Notes under the pieces: generated by a model
The model's database searches: none
What the model was told of the DNA's origin: nothing
The model's input: only the letters and a program-made list of their open reading frames with translations
In this document: piece after piece, positions 17,297 through 27,072 of the stretch
Layout: every line of letters starts with the position of its first letter
Numbering within the stretch: the first letter of the stretch is position 1
Made by a program: the position numbers and the translations under genes
Assembly: GCA_964565925.1 (NCBI GenBank)
Contig: CAZMGV010000001.1
Coordinates: forward strand, 1 to 64,000
Source: CAZMGV01 sp964565925
Lineage (GTDB): Bacteria > JAGRBM01 > JAHCIT01
Reading direction: 5' to 3'
Length of the DNA stretch: 64,000 bases

Positions 17297-18844
17297 GTGA
17301 GCGTCTTCGCCGCCATCGACTGTGGCACCAACTCCTTCCGGCTCGTGATCGGCCGCAAAGACCCCGATACCGGGTACCGCTTTCTCACCGAACTGAAAGA
17401 GTCCGTGCGTATCGGCGCCGACCTGTTCACCGGCGAACTGATCACCGAGAAGGCGATCGAGCGGGCGATCCAGGCGATGGCCGTGTTCAAGAAAGAGATC
17501 GACCGGGAACCGATCGCCCGTCTCCGCTGCGTCGGCACCAGCGCGTTCCGCGAAGCCAAGAACAGCTCGGACGTTATCGAACGGATCCTCAAGGAAACCG
17601 GCATCAAGGTGGAAATCATACGCGGCACGGAAGAAGCCCGTTTCATCTCGCTGGGCATCATCAAGACGCTTCGCCAGGGCGCCGGGCGGTTCCTGCTCGT
17701 CGACATCGGCGGCGGGTCCACGGAACTGACCATCGTCGAAAAGGGCGAGGGCCACTGCATCGAGTCGGCGCAGGTCGGCGCCGTCCGGCTTACGAACCTT
17801 TTCCTCAAGAGCGACCCGCCCTCCGACAAGGAGTACAAGCTCCTTCTCAACTTCATCGACGACAAGCTCAAGCGGCCCGTGCGCAAGATCAGGGAGCTGG
17901 GCTTCGACGAGATCGTCGGTTCCGCCGGCACCATGACCGCGCTCGCCAAGATGAGCCGCGAAGGCGCGAAGATGGACCGGTCGGCGCTCTATACCGTCAA
18001 GGCGCCGTATGTGAAGCAGCAGCTAGAGAGGATCCGCGCCCTTAAAATCGCCGACCGCGCGAAGATCGAGGGCCTCTCGAAGCAGCGGGCCGAGATCGCG
18101 GTCGCCGGATTCGCCATCGCCAGCTACATCGTCTCCGAACTGGGCGTGAAACAGTTCAAGGTGTCCGGGCGCGGGCTCGTGGACGGCCTGATGATCGACA
18201 TGATCGAGGACGCCGAGGACCACCCGCTCTATTCGCAGTATCTCTCCAGGCAGCACCGTTCCGACTTCAACGATCTGGCGGCCCGCTACCGGCTGGACAA
18301 GATCCATGCGGAACGGGTGCAGGGTTTCGCGCTGGACCTGTTCGACCAGCTCAAAGACCTGCACCAGCTGGGCGAGAAGGAGCGCGACTGGCTCTCGTGC
18401 GCCGCATTCTTCCACGACATCGGGATGCTCATCAGCATGAGCGGGCACCACAAGCACTCCGAATACATCATCCGGAACCTGGACGTATCGGGCTTCGCCC
18501 CGGCCGATCTGGATATGGTGGCAAAGATCGCACGCTATCACCGCAAGGCCGAACCCACCGGCAAGCGCCCCGAACTGGCCGGACTCACGGGCGCCGACCA
18601 GCAGAAGCTGTTCTGGCTGGTGGCGATCCTGAGGGTCGCCGACGGTCTGGACCGGTCCCATGCCTCCCATATCAAGGCGGTCCGGGCCATCACCACGAAA
18701 GAAGCCATCACGCTGGAGCTCACGACCCCGTTCGACGTGGACCTCGATATCTGGGCCGCCGAGACAAAGGGCGAGATGCTCGCCAGGCTGGCTGACCGGA
18801 AGATCCGCTACCGCGTCATGGACAGCCCTACCGCCGGAGAATGA
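17297..18844 (+). CDS. ppx: Ppx/GppA-type phosphatase with HD domain
   Basis: A 515-residue actin-fold exopolyphosphatase / guanosine pentaphosphate phosphatase. AAIDCGTNSFRLVIG opens the first phosphate loop, LLVDIGGGSTELTIVEKG is the second, and VGSAGTMTALAKM follows. The C-terminal third is an HD domain with AAFFHDIGMLISMSGHHKHS and LRVADGLDRSH, as in long Ppx proteins. The GTG at 17297 is chosen because conserved sequence begins three residues later. It hydrolyses polyphosphate and/or pppGpp; these two activities cannot be told apart from sequence. The DUF2804 gene follows after 4 bases, which indicates co-transcription. Confidence 0.92.
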   Translation: MSVFAAIDCGTNSFRLVIGRKDPDTGYRFLTELKESVRIGADLFTGELITEKAIERAIQAMAVFKKEIDREPIARLRCVGTSAFREAKNSSDVIERILKETGIKVEIIRGTEEARFISLGIIKTLRQGAGRFLLVDIGGGSTELTIVEKGEGHCIESAQVGAVRLTNLFLKSDPPSDKEYKLLLNFIDDKLKRPVRKIRELGFDEIVGSAGTMTALAKMSREGAKMDRSALYTVKAPYVKQQLERIRALKIADRAKIEGLSKQRAEIAVAGFAIASYIVSELGVKQFKVSGRGLVDGLMIDMIEDAEDHPLYSQYLSRQHRSDFNDLAARYRLDKIHAERVQGFALDLFDQLKDLHQLGEKERDWLSCAAFFHDIGMLISMSGHHKHSEYIIRNLDVSGFAPADLDMVAKIARYHRKAEPTGKRPELAGLTGADQQKLFWLVAILRVADGLDRSHASHIKAVRAITTKEAITLELTTPFDVDLDIWAAETKGEMLARLADRKIRYRVMDSPTAGE

Positions 18845-18848
18845 ACCG

Positions 18849-19859
18849 ATGCCCGATATGCGACTCACCGACAGCCCTCCGGACTCCGCCCGCCTGAAGG
18901 GCATCTGGCAGTACGGCCGCTACCGGCACCCGATCGGCGACCCCGCCATTGCCGCTCCCGGCCGTCTGGGCAGGTTCCGCCTGAAAGAGTGGCACTACAC
19001 CAGCGTGGCAACGCCCCGGTGGTTTTTTGCCTTCGCCGCCGTGAACCTGGGATATGCCGCCAAGGTTTTTGCCTACCTCGTGGACCGCGAACGCCCCGGA
19101 GAGAGAAACGAATATTCGGTGCTCGCCCCGCTGGCACGGGGGCTAACTTTTGCCCCCAGCTCGGTCCGGGGCGAAACCGCCTGGCGGGCCGGCCGGGACC
19201 GGCTCCGTGCCCGTTACCAGAACGGCTGGCAGATCGAGCTCGACCTGCCCTTCAGGTCCGGCCGGGTCTCCGGCGCGTTTCAGGTCGAGGACGCCGAAGC
19301 GCTCGCCCTGCTCTTTCAGCTTCCCAATAATCAGCCGGCCTATACCCACAAAGCGTCCGGTCTGCGCACGACCGGCGGGCTGACCTTCGGGAGCCAGAAG
19401 GTGGACCTGAACGACGGCACCGGCACGCTCGACTGGACGCGCTCGGTCGCCCTGCGGGAAACCCGCTGGCAGTGGTGTTCACTGGCGGGGGTCGCCGGGA
19501 CCGGAGAGAGAATCGGCGTGAACCTGTCGGCGCAGGTCTATGACGACCCGTCCGGCATATCGCTGGAGAACGGCCTATGGCTTGGCGGCAAGGTCCACAC
19601 CCTGGCAGGCGTCGACTTCCAGCTGCCGTCAAACCCCCGGAAAGAGACCTGGAAGATTCACAGCAAAAGCGGCAACGAGGTGGACCTTGAGTTCACCCCG
19701 CTCGGAACGCGTGAGGAACAGCTCAACCTCGGTATCATCAAGAGCGACTTCATCCAGCCGTACGGGAATTTCCGCGGCCTGATCCGCAAAGACGGAAACA
19801 GGCCCGTCGATGTGACGGGCCTGTTCGGCGTGGTCGAAAAGCACCTGAGCGTCTGGTAA
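18849..19859 (+). CDS. DUF2804 family protein
   Basis: A 336-residue protein with the DUF2804 pattern. It has an early GRFRLKEWHYTSVATPRWFF, a central DDGTGTLDWTR-like segment (here LNDGTGTLDWTR) followed by R-T-WQWCSLAG, and a C-terminal FGVVEKH. DUF2804 proteins are lipocalin/CrtC-like beta folds of unknown function, usually acting near lipids. The ATG at 18849 has GGAGA nine bases upstream and lies 4 bases after the Ppx stop. The gene converges on the large lipoprotein gene; a short GC hairpin (GGGC-TTCG-CCC) separates them. Confidence 0.85.
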   Translation: MPDMRLTDSPPDSARLKGIWQYGRYRHPIGDPAIAAPGRLGRFRLKEWHYTSVATPRWFFAFAAVNLGYAAKVFAYLVDRERPGERNEYSVLAPLARGLTFAPSSVRGETAWRAGRDRLRARYQNGWQIELDLPFRSGRVSGAFQVEDAEALALLFQLPNNQPAYTHKASGLRTTGGLTFGSQKVDLNDGTGTLDWTRSVALRETRWQWCSLAGVAGTGERIGVNLSAQVYDDPSGISLENGLWLGGKVHTLAGVDFQLPSNPRKETWKIHSKSGNEVDLEFTPLGTREEQLNLGIIKSDFIQPYGNFRGLIRKDGNRPVDVTGLFGVVEKHLSVW

Positions 19860-19877
19860 GCGGGGGCTTCGCCCGGC

Positions 19878-22800
19878 CTACTTCGCCGCGGCGACCGCGC
19901 CGTCCCAGTCGGACTGGTCGGTCCGGTCCCAGCCCGGCAGTTTCCCGGCAGCGGCAACGCGGTCCTTCGGCTCGCCGGGGGATGCTTCCGGCGCCATCGA
20001 CGACTGCGTGTGGAACTTCGTGAGCGCCCGGTCCATGACCTTTCCAAACGAGTCGAGCACGTTGGGATCGCGTCGCTTGTCCAGATAGCCCTTGTCGGAC
20101 GCGATCACTTCCGCATCCATCGCCGCCAGCCACACACCCTGCTGCACGAGCACGCGGTAGGCGCGCACGAACGCGTTCATGGCGCTGCGTCCGGTACGCG
20201 GCTCCTTGGCCGCGAATACCTTCCGGGCCGCCGGCAGCGACTGCTCCAGGTAACTGGTCGTCCCGTTCATCTGCATGGCCTTGAACGGATACGCCATGAT
20301 CTTGTGGAGACTCGGCCGGTTCTCGGCCGAGAGCACCTTCTTGATCTTGACGCGGTTCGCCTTGACCGCCGGCGCAATCGATTTCGTCAGTCCGTACAGC
20401 GCCGCATCGGCCGGGGCATTGTCCTTCGCATCCGGACGGACGATGACCGCCAGGGAATCCTGCAGCACATTGTTGTACCGGGCGTCGATATCCACCCAGT
20501 GCTGGAGGAAACGCAGACCGTTGATCATGGCGCCGTTGTCGAGCCACTGGGCGATCAGGCGGTTGAAGGACAGCGCGTTCTGCGGCGAGGTGGTCAGATA
20601 GGCCCTCATGTAGGGGACCAGGTTCCGGAAATCGCCGTTCTTCGGATCGGAATCCATGAACCGGGCGAACTCCTGCGCGAGCGTGCCCTTCTGGTCGCAG
20701 ACGATCAGATCGCCCCAGTAGTTGTCCAGTTCGCGGATGTGCATGCCTTCGGGCGGGTCTTTCAGAACCCCGCCGACCCACACGAGCACCCGTTCGAGCT
20801 TCTTCCGGTTTTCGGCCGTGTTGACCAGTTTCTTGATCAGCGTGAGCCACGGCTTGATGATCCGGTCCTTGCGGTGCGGCGGCTTGCGGAGGATGTTCGC
20901 GAAGCCGTCCAGGAACACCGTTATCGCCTTCTTGTTTGGATCGCTGGGAAGCCGCGTGTCGCGCACCTTCTTCAGCGTTTCGACGAGGTTGTCGAGGATT
21001 CCCTGGTCGAAGATCGTGACCATCAGCGGGTCGTTCAGGCCGGCGGCACCGGACAGATAGACCGCGTTAAGCATGTCCACGAGATAGGGTGCGTCGCCGC
21101 GCTTGGCCAGTTCCTGGACCATCTTGAAGGTCGACTCGATCGGCGCGTCGTTGAGCATCGCGATGATCGGTTCCGGGTCGTCGACCAGCTTGTCGAAAAT
21201 GTTCGGGTTGCAGAACAGGTTACCGAGGGACGCCATGCGCCGCATGACGCCGTACATGCTGGCCATGCGCTTCGCCGTGCCGGACGAAAGGTCCTTGGAC
21301 GCCTCGAATGCCGCGACCGCCAGGTTCTTGACCGGGAACTTGATCGGGACACCCGGCATGTTGAACGTGATGATGTTGTCGGTGAAGGCGATCGGGATGC
21401 CGCAGTCCATCGGCGTGTTCGCGATGTTCAGGAGACGGAGCATGCGGCTCGCATCGCTGGGGTACTGGGGCGGGCGCGCCAGCACGCGCTGCTGCTGGTT
21501 GATCGTGTGGTACTTGAACATGTCGCCCATGCGCTTGCGCTGCTCGGCGGTCAGGCTGTCCAGGAACGTATCGGTCACGACCTCCAGCGAGTTCTTCCCG
21601 TTGGCGTCCTTGGTCAGGAGGCGGTTCACGCCGTCCAGGATGACGTCGAGATAGGTGGCGTTCGGAAGGTCCTTGTGGGGTTCCAGGAAGCCGTTTACCG
21701 CCAGCAGCATGGTGTACGGGATCGGACGTCCGTCGATGTCCTTGGCTACCAGGATCTTGCCGATGTCGATCAGGATCTTGTCGAACACGTCGGCCTGCGC
21801 GAGCACCCGGACGGCTTCAAGCGTGTCGTCGATGCCTTCATAACGGAGCGCCCAGGACAGCGATTCCATCGAGTCGACGTCGAGCGAGTCGCGCATCACG
21901 AAGAGCACCGTCTCGGTGATCTCGAGCGCGTTCGGATCCTTCAGGTATTCGCTGATAAACGCGCCCCAGCTCTCGAGAATCTTCTCCAGGGGACGGCCCT
22001 TCTTCGGGTCGACCATGCAGGACAGCGGCGTGCGCGCGGTCGAGGCGAAGCTCTTGCCGTTACGCATGTCGATCAGGTTGTAGAGGAGGCGGGGGCCCAG
22101 CTTGTGGGCGCCGTTTTCGGCCGTGATCTTCGCCTGGAAATCGATCATCGGCTCGAATTCGTTCGGCGGCAGGTTGAAGAACGGCTCCAGGAAGTCGAGC
22201 GGCAGGTCGAACAGTTCGTTCGTCGTGCTCTTGTTGTTATCAAGATCCATCGTGCCGAGTTCGTACAAGGCGCCGTATAGCCGCCGCGAATCCTTGTAGT
22301 TCACGAAGACGTCGAGCAGCAGTGCGATATCCGTGAGCTGCGACCAGCCGTTCTTGTCCGGCTTCGAGAGTTCGAGACCGAGCGTATCGAGCACTTCGAA
22401 CGTCCCGGCCTTGTGGGCGCCGGCAAGCGCTTCGAGCATGTCCTGATAAACGCCGTTGCGGGCCAGATCCCGGTTCACCTCGAAATACTGCTTCACTTCG
22501 GGGGCCGCATAGATATCAGGCCAGATCTGCTCGAGCACGTCGTAGGCGACCATCAGGTGGTTGTTGGCCGGACGGACCGGGCTTACGGACGTGTCTTCCC
22601 GAAGCGGGTTGAACTTCGAGAGGACCGGCTTCAGCTTGCCCGCCTGATCGATGTCGCGGATCATCGGCTCCACGAGTTTCGTGCGGATCTTCTCGTCTTC
22701 CGTCCACGCGTGCTCCCAGTCGTGGAGCAGCTTCTCGAGCGGATTCAGCTTGATGTCGAAAGAGACCTTGAACTCCGTCTTGTTGCCGAACTTGTCGGAC

Positions 22801-24143
22801 GCCGAAATCTCGAGCTGCTGGGGACCGGAGTTGCCGGCGCGGGACGACAGGGGCGTACCGGACCTGAACGGCCGCCCGTTCAGGAGGATGACCACCGACG
22901 CCGGATCCAGGTTCGGGTCCTTGATGTCGATGATCGGCTTTGTCTCGGTGATCTTGGCGCCTTCCTCGACCCCCGCGACAGTGACCAGCGGAGCGTTCGT
23001 GTCGGTCACGACCGCCACCTTCAGGGTGTCGGAGTTTCCGGCCGCGTCGGTGATCTTGACCGAAAGGCGGTGAGTGCCGTCCGGAAGCTGGTCCGCCGCG
23101 AAAGCGAATTCGCCGGGCGAGGCATCGAAAGTCTTCTTCACAAGCGATTCGGGATTGTCGTCCAGGAACGCCTCGATGCTGAACGGCGCCTTGGTGGAGC
23201 CGGCGATCACCTTGAGCGGAAGCTGACGGATCAGTTCGCCGGGCTTGGGCGACAGCACGCTCACCTGCGGGCGGGAGGCGTCGAACTCCACACGGACGAC
23301 CTGCTTGACGGCCTTGTTGCCGAAAGAGTCTTCCGACGTGACGGCAATCTGGTTGGAAACCGCGCCCAGCGGCACGAGAACCCGGAATTTGCCGTCGGCT
23401 TCCACCGTCGCCGGTATGCCATCGGCGAATACCCTGGCGTGCGGGTCGTCGACCGTGCCGGAGAACTCGATCTCCCGGTTATTGGTGGAGCTGCCGTCCT
23501 TGGGCTCAAGCACCTTCACCACCGGGGGCTTGGTGTCCTTGACGACGGTGACCGCGAACGCCTCGCGCCGGCCGCGGATATCGGCCCGGGCGGCCACGAC
23601 GTTGACGCCTTCCTGTATTTCGACACGGGAGGTGACGAAGAACTCGCCCTGCCGCAGGACCGGCTGGTCGTTGATCCAGATCTTGTCGATATCCTTGGGC
23701 GCAATCGCCTTCACGCTGATCCAGGCGGTACGGACCTGTGTGCCCTCGGCGGGCTCCAGGATTTTCAGGGACACTTCGCGATCGAAGTTGAACCGGCGCT
23801 CGATGGTCGAACTGACCGTGCCCTTGGTCGCAATCACTTCCACGAGGTTCGGGCCGGGCTGCAGCTTGACCTGATCGATCGAGAAGTAGCCGCCCCGGGA
23901 CGGTCCCGTGACCTTGTAATCCTCGTTGTTCACACGGCACGTCACCTCGGCCGAAGGGTCGATCACCTTGCCGGTAACCGTGATCACTTCGTCCGCGATC
24001 ACGTCCTCTTCCTCCGGGAAGAACAGGTCGGCTTTCAGCCGGGCATCGAACCGCAGGTCGAGCACCTGAACCTTGGCGGGGGCCGGAGCGCATGAGACCA
24101 TGAAAGCGGCCGCGAACAGGACCGCGAGGGAGATACGTTTCAT
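19878..24143 (-). CDS. Giant lipoprotein with Ig-like repeats and helical C-terminal part
   Basis: A 1421-residue exported lipoprotein. The signal peptide starts MKRISLAVLFAAAF and ends in lipobox MVSC. Residues about 40-490 contain at least five Ig-like/cadherin-like beta modules, each opening with phrases such as DTKPPVVKVLEPKDG, DASRPQVSVLSPKPGE and DTNAPLVTVAGVEEG and ending in SDKFGNKTEF-type loops. The remaining 900 residues are mainly helical, without a recognised domain, and contain repeated LLDV/ILDGVNRLL-like helices. It may be a surface scaffold or adhesin. The start at 24143 is chosen over an in-frame ATG 14 codons earlier because the signal peptide begins there. There is no clear operon partner. 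Confidence 0.85.
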   Translation of the reverse strand: MKRISLAVLFAAAFMVSCAPAPAKVQVLDLRFDARLKADLFFPEEEDVIADEVITVTGKVIDPSAEVTCRVNNEDYKVTGPSRGGYFSIDQVKLQPGPNLVEVIATKGTVSSTIERRFNFDREVSLKILEPAEGTQVRTAWISVKAIAPKDIDKIWINDQPVLRQGEFFVTSRVEIQEGVNVVAARADIRGRREAFAVTVVKDTKPPVVKVLEPKDGSSTNNREIEFSGTVDDPHARVFADGIPATVEADGKFRVLVPLGAVSNQIAVTSEDSFGNKAVKQVVRVEFDASRPQVSVLSPKPGELIRQLPLKVIAGSTKAPFSIEAFLDDNPESLVKKTFDASPGEFAFAADQLPDGTHRLSVKITDAAGNSDTLKVAVVTDTNAPLVTVAGVEEGAKITETKPIIDIKDPNLDPASVVILLNGRPFRSGTPLSSRAGNSGPQQLEISASDKFGNKTEFKVSFDIKLNPLEKLLHDWEHAWTEDEKIRTKLVEPMIRDIDQAGKLKPVLSKFNPLREDTSVSPVRPANNHLMVAYDVLEQIWPDIYAAPEVKQYFEVNRDLARNGVYQDMLEALAGAHKAGTFEVLDTLGLELSKPDKNGWSQLTDIALLLDVFVNYKDSRRLYGALYELGTMDLDNNKSTTNELFDLPLDFLEPFFNLPPNEFEPMIDFQAKITAENGAHKLGPRLLYNLIDMRNGKSFASTARTPLSCMVDPKKGRPLEKILESWGAFISEYLKDPNALEITETVLFVMRDSLDVDSMESLSWALRYEGIDDTLEAVRVLAQADVFDKILIDIGKILVAKDIDGRPIPYTMLLAVNGFLEPHKDLPNATYLDVILDGVNRLLTKDANGKNSLEVVTDTFLDSLTAEQRKRMGDMFKYHTINQQQRVLARPPQYPSDASRMLRLLNIANTPMDCGIPIAFTDNIITFNMPGVPIKFPVKNLAVAAFEASKDLSSGTAKRMASMYGVMRRMASLGNLFCNPNIFDKLVDDPEPIIAMLNDAPIESTFKMVQELAKRGDAPYLVDMLNAVYLSGAAGLNDPLMVTIFDQGILDNLVETLKKVRDTRLPSDPNKKAITVFLDGFANILRKPPHRKDRIIKPWLTLIKKLVNTAENRKKLERVLVWVGGVLKDPPEGMHIRELDNYWGDLIVCDQKGTLAQEFARFMDSDPKNGDFRNLVPYMRAYLTTSPQNALSFNRLIAQWLDNGAMINGLRFLQHWVDIDARYNNVLQDSLAVIVRPDAKDNAPADAALYGLTKSIAPAVKANRVKIKKVLSAENRPSLHKIMAYPFKAMQMNGTTSYLEQSLPAARKVFAAKEPRTGRSAMNAFVRAYRVLVQQGVWLAAMDAEVIASDKGYLDKRRDPNVLDSFGKVMDRALTKFHTQSSMAPEASPGEPKDRVAAAGKLPGWDRTDQSDWDGAVAAAK

Positions 24144-24251
24144 CTTTATTAAACCTGTACCCAACGAGCAGAATTTCCGGCGCAAGTATAAAGGGGAATG
24201 ACGTTACCGCAAGGCGTTGCGGGAATTTAACCGCCCTTTACCTGCCCGGAT

Positions 24252-26951
24252 CTAGTGGGCTTCTGCCCAATTTTGCGCCGCTTTCGTGTCGACATCGAGC
24301 GGCACGTCCAGTTTCACCACCGAGGACATGACCTCGGCCGCCAGTTTCTGGACTTTCTGGACTTCGGCGTCCGGCGCCTCGAACAGCAGTTCGTCGTGAA
24401 CCTGGAGGATCATCCGGGCCTTGAACCCTTCGGCCGGCAGCCGCCGGTAGAGTTCGATCATCGCCACCTTGATGATGTCGGCGGCGGTCCCCTGGATGAC
24501 CGTGTTACAGGCCGCCCGTTCGGCGAATGCCCGCTCCTGGAAATTCTTGGACGTCAGCGTCGGCAGGTAGCGCTTGCGGCCGAGCAGAGTGGTGACGTAG
24601 CCGTGCTTTCTCGCCTCCTCGACCGTCCTGTCGAAGAACTCCTTCACGCCCGGATACCGGCGGAAGTAGGCATCGATGTATTTCTGCCCCTCGCCGGGCG
24701 ACACTTCGAGGCTCTTGCCGAGCGACATGGCGCCGATCCCGTAGATCACGCTGAAGTTGATCGTTTTCCCGGCGTTGCGCTGTTCGCGGGTGACACTGGC
24801 CGGATCCGTGCCGTACACCTCCGCCGCTGTGAGGCGGTGTATGTCGACCCCCTCGCGGTAGGCTTTCACCAGCGCCGGATCCTTCGTCACATGGGCAAGG
24901 ATCCGCAGCTCCACCTGAGAGTAGTCGGCCGAGATCAGCTTGTGACCCGGCGGCGCAATGAAGGCCTCGCGAATGCGCCGGCCGTCGTCGGTGCGTGCCG
25001 GAATATTCTGGAGATTCGGATCGGACGACGATAACCGCCCGGTTTCCGCAACTGCCTGATTGAATGAGGTATGGATGCGCCCCGTCGTCTTGTTCACCAT
25101 CAGCGGGAGCGCGTCGATATATGTCCCCTTGAGCTTCGTAAGGCCCCGGTATTCAAGCAGGAGTTTCGGCATCGGGTGCTGCTCGGCCAGTTTTTCCAGC
25201 ACTTCCTGATCGGTCGAATATCCGGTCTTGGTCTTCCGCGCCGGCGGGAGCTTGAGCTTCTCGAACAGCACCACCTGAAGCTGCTTGGGCGAATCGACGT
25301 TGAACTCGGTTTCGGAGAACTTGTAGATCTCCTTCAGAAGTTCCGTCATCCGGTCGCCGTATTCCTTCGACATGATCTTGAGCCTTGCCGTGTCCACGAG
25401 GACGCCCCGCTCCTCAAGGTCGATCAGCACGTCGACAAGCGGCATCTCGATCTTGTCGAACAGGTCCCGGACCCCTTCGGCCGCCAGCCGGGGGTCGAGC
25501 TGCTCGTAGAGACGCACGACCGCGTCAGCGTCTTCGCCCGAATATTCGGTCGCACGCTTCACCTCGACCTGATCGAAGGTGACCTGGTTCTTTCCGGTTC
25601 CGGTCACTTCGGAATAGGAGAGCATCCGGTGCTTGAGGAAATCGAAAGCGAGCTGGTCCAGGCCGTGGGACCGGCGCCCCGGGTCCAGCACGTAGGACGC
25701 GATCATCGAGTCCCAGTCGAACCCGCGGGCGTGAACACCGTAGCGGAGCATGATGCGCCGGTCGTATTTCACGTTCTGCCCGATCTTCAGGATCTTCGGG
25801 TCTTCGAGCACCGGCTTGAGCAGCTCAACGACACGCTTTCGCGGGATCTGCACCGGCACACCCAGATAGTGGTGCGCAACCGGCACGTACCAGGCGCGGC
25901 CGGGTTTGGTCGCCAGCGAAACGCCGACCAGCTCCGCTTCCAGTTCGTTCAGCGACGTCGTCTCGGTATCGAAGGCGACGAACTTCAGCTTGCGGATCTC
26001 GTCCAGAACCGCGACGAACTCCTTTTCGTCGAGCACGGTCTGATAGTTATCCCGCTTGAACCCCTGATACTGCTCTTCCGACGACATCTCGCGGATCAGC
26101 GTCGTGAAATCCATGTCGCGGAAAAACCGGGTCATGGTTTCGGCGTCCGGTTCTTTGACCGCAAGATCGCCCAGCTTCACGTCCAGCGGAACGTCGGCCC
26201 GGCAGGTGGCGAGCCGCTTCGAAAGGATCGCCATTTCCCTGCCCGCCTCGAGCTTTTCCTTCAGGGCCTTCTTGTCGATCTCGTCCAGATGCTTGAGCAG
26301 GTTTTCGATGGAACCGTATTTCTGGATCAGCCCGGGCGCGGTCTTTTCGCCGACGCCCTTCACGCCGGGGATATTGTCGGTAGCGTCGCCGATAATCGCC
26401 TGCACGTCGGTGACCTGTTCGGGCGGCACGCCGAACTTCTCGATCACCTGATCGCGTCCGATCGCCTTGTCCTTCATGGGGTCCCACATGGAGATATGGC
26501 CGTCGACAAGCTGCATCAGGTCCTTGTCGGACGAGACGATGACGGTGTCGATCCCCTGCGCCGAGAATTTTTTGGCGAGCGTGGCGATAATGTCGTCCGC
26601 TTCGAACCCGCGCAGTTCCAGCAGCGGAAGGTTGAACGCTTCGGTAGCCGCCCGCCGGCAGAGATCGAACTGCGGCACGAGGTCTGGATCGGGGGCTTTC
26701 CGGTTCGCCTTGTAGTCGGGATAAATCTCTTCGCGGAAAGTGGGACCGCTCGCGTCGTTCACGCAGGCCAGGTAGTGCGGGCCGAAGGTTTTTTTCAGCT
26801 TGAGAATCATCCGGCAGAAGCCGAGCACGGCGTTCGTCGGAAGCCCCTTGGCGTTGGACATGGGCGGCAGGGCATGAAACGCCCTGAACACGTACGCCAT
26901 CGTGTCGATGAGATAGACCTTCGGGGCTTCGCCTGTTGTTTCGCCGCTCAG
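24252..26951 (-). CDS. polA: DNA polymerase I, probable CTG start
   Basis: DNA polymerase I of 899 residues from CTG. The 5' nuclease domain shows GPTFREEIYPDYKANRK and EADDIIATLA. An intact 3'-5' exonuclease shows FDTETTSLNE and YSGEDADAV. Polymerase motifs A (ISADYSQVELRILAH), B (AGKTINFSVIYGIG) and C (LQVHDELLFE) are complete. The first ATG is at 26900, inside the conserved N terminus, after KVYLIDT. Upstream in frame, back to a TAA near 27022, there is no ATG, GTG or TTG. A CTG at 26951 is preceded by GGAGAGG at 9-base spacing, so initiation there is inferred. It restores the first beta strand of the nuclease domain. Confidence 0.93.
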   Translation of the reverse strand: MSGETTGEAPKVYLIDTMAYVFRAFHALPPMSNAKGLPTNAVLGFCRMILKLKKTFGPHYLACVNDASGPTFREEIYPDYKANRKAPDPDLVPQFDLCRRAATEAFNLPLLELRGFEADDIIATLAKKFSAQGIDTVIVSSDKDLMQLVDGHISMWDPMKDKAIGRDQVIEKFGVPPEQVTDVQAIIGDATDNIPGVKGVGEKTAPGLIQKYGSIENLLKHLDEIDKKALKEKLEAGREMAILSKRLATCRADVPLDVKLGDLAVKEPDAETMTRFFRDMDFTTLIREMSSEEQYQGFKRDNYQTVLDEKEFVAVLDEIRKLKFVAFDTETTSLNELEAELVGVSLATKPGRAWYVPVAHHYLGVPVQIPRKRVVELLKPVLEDPKILKIGQNVKYDRRIMLRYGVHARGFDWDSMIASYVLDPGRRSHGLDQLAFDFLKHRMLSYSEVTGTGKNQVTFDQVEVKRATEYSGEDADAVVRLYEQLDPRLAAEGVRDLFDKIEMPLVDVLIDLEERGVLVDTARLKIMSKEYGDRMTELLKEIYKFSETEFNVDSPKQLQVVLFEKLKLPPARKTKTGYSTDQEVLEKLAEQHPMPKLLLEYRGLTKLKGTYIDALPLMVNKTTGRIHTSFNQAVAETGRLSSSDPNLQNIPARTDDGRRIREAFIAPPGHKLISADYSQVELRILAHVTKDPALVKAYREGVDIHRLTAAEVYGTDPASVTREQRNAGKTINFSVIYGIGAMSLGKSLEVSPGEGQKYIDAYFRRYPGVKEFFDRTVEEARKHGYVTTLLGRKRYLPTLTSKNFQERAFAERAACNTVIQGTAADIIKVAMIELYRRLPAEGFKARMILQVHDELLFEAPDAEVQKVQKLAAEVMSSVVKLDVPLDVDTKAAQNWAEAH

Positions 26952-27072
26952 AGCCGTCGTCCTCTCCGCGCCGGTTTCGCACCGGTTGCAGGCCGGTTTC
27001 CGGAATTCAGAGCGGCGAGCTTACGGGTTCAGCCGGGGAAACACAAAAAGGAAACCGGACACCCCGCCTCGC

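Noticed and set aside
20010..24095. Very long plus-strand open frames (756 and 560 codons) opposite the large lipoprotein gene
   Set aside because: They are shadows of GC-rich coding sequence. Their translations are rich in Arg, His, Val and Asp without domains, while the minus strand has a signal peptide, lipobox and Ig modules.
26993..27058. CCGGTTTCC / GGAAACCGG inverted repeat between polA and the barrel gene
   Set aside because: Nine-base arms 48 bases apart without a U-tract; too weak to call a terminator.
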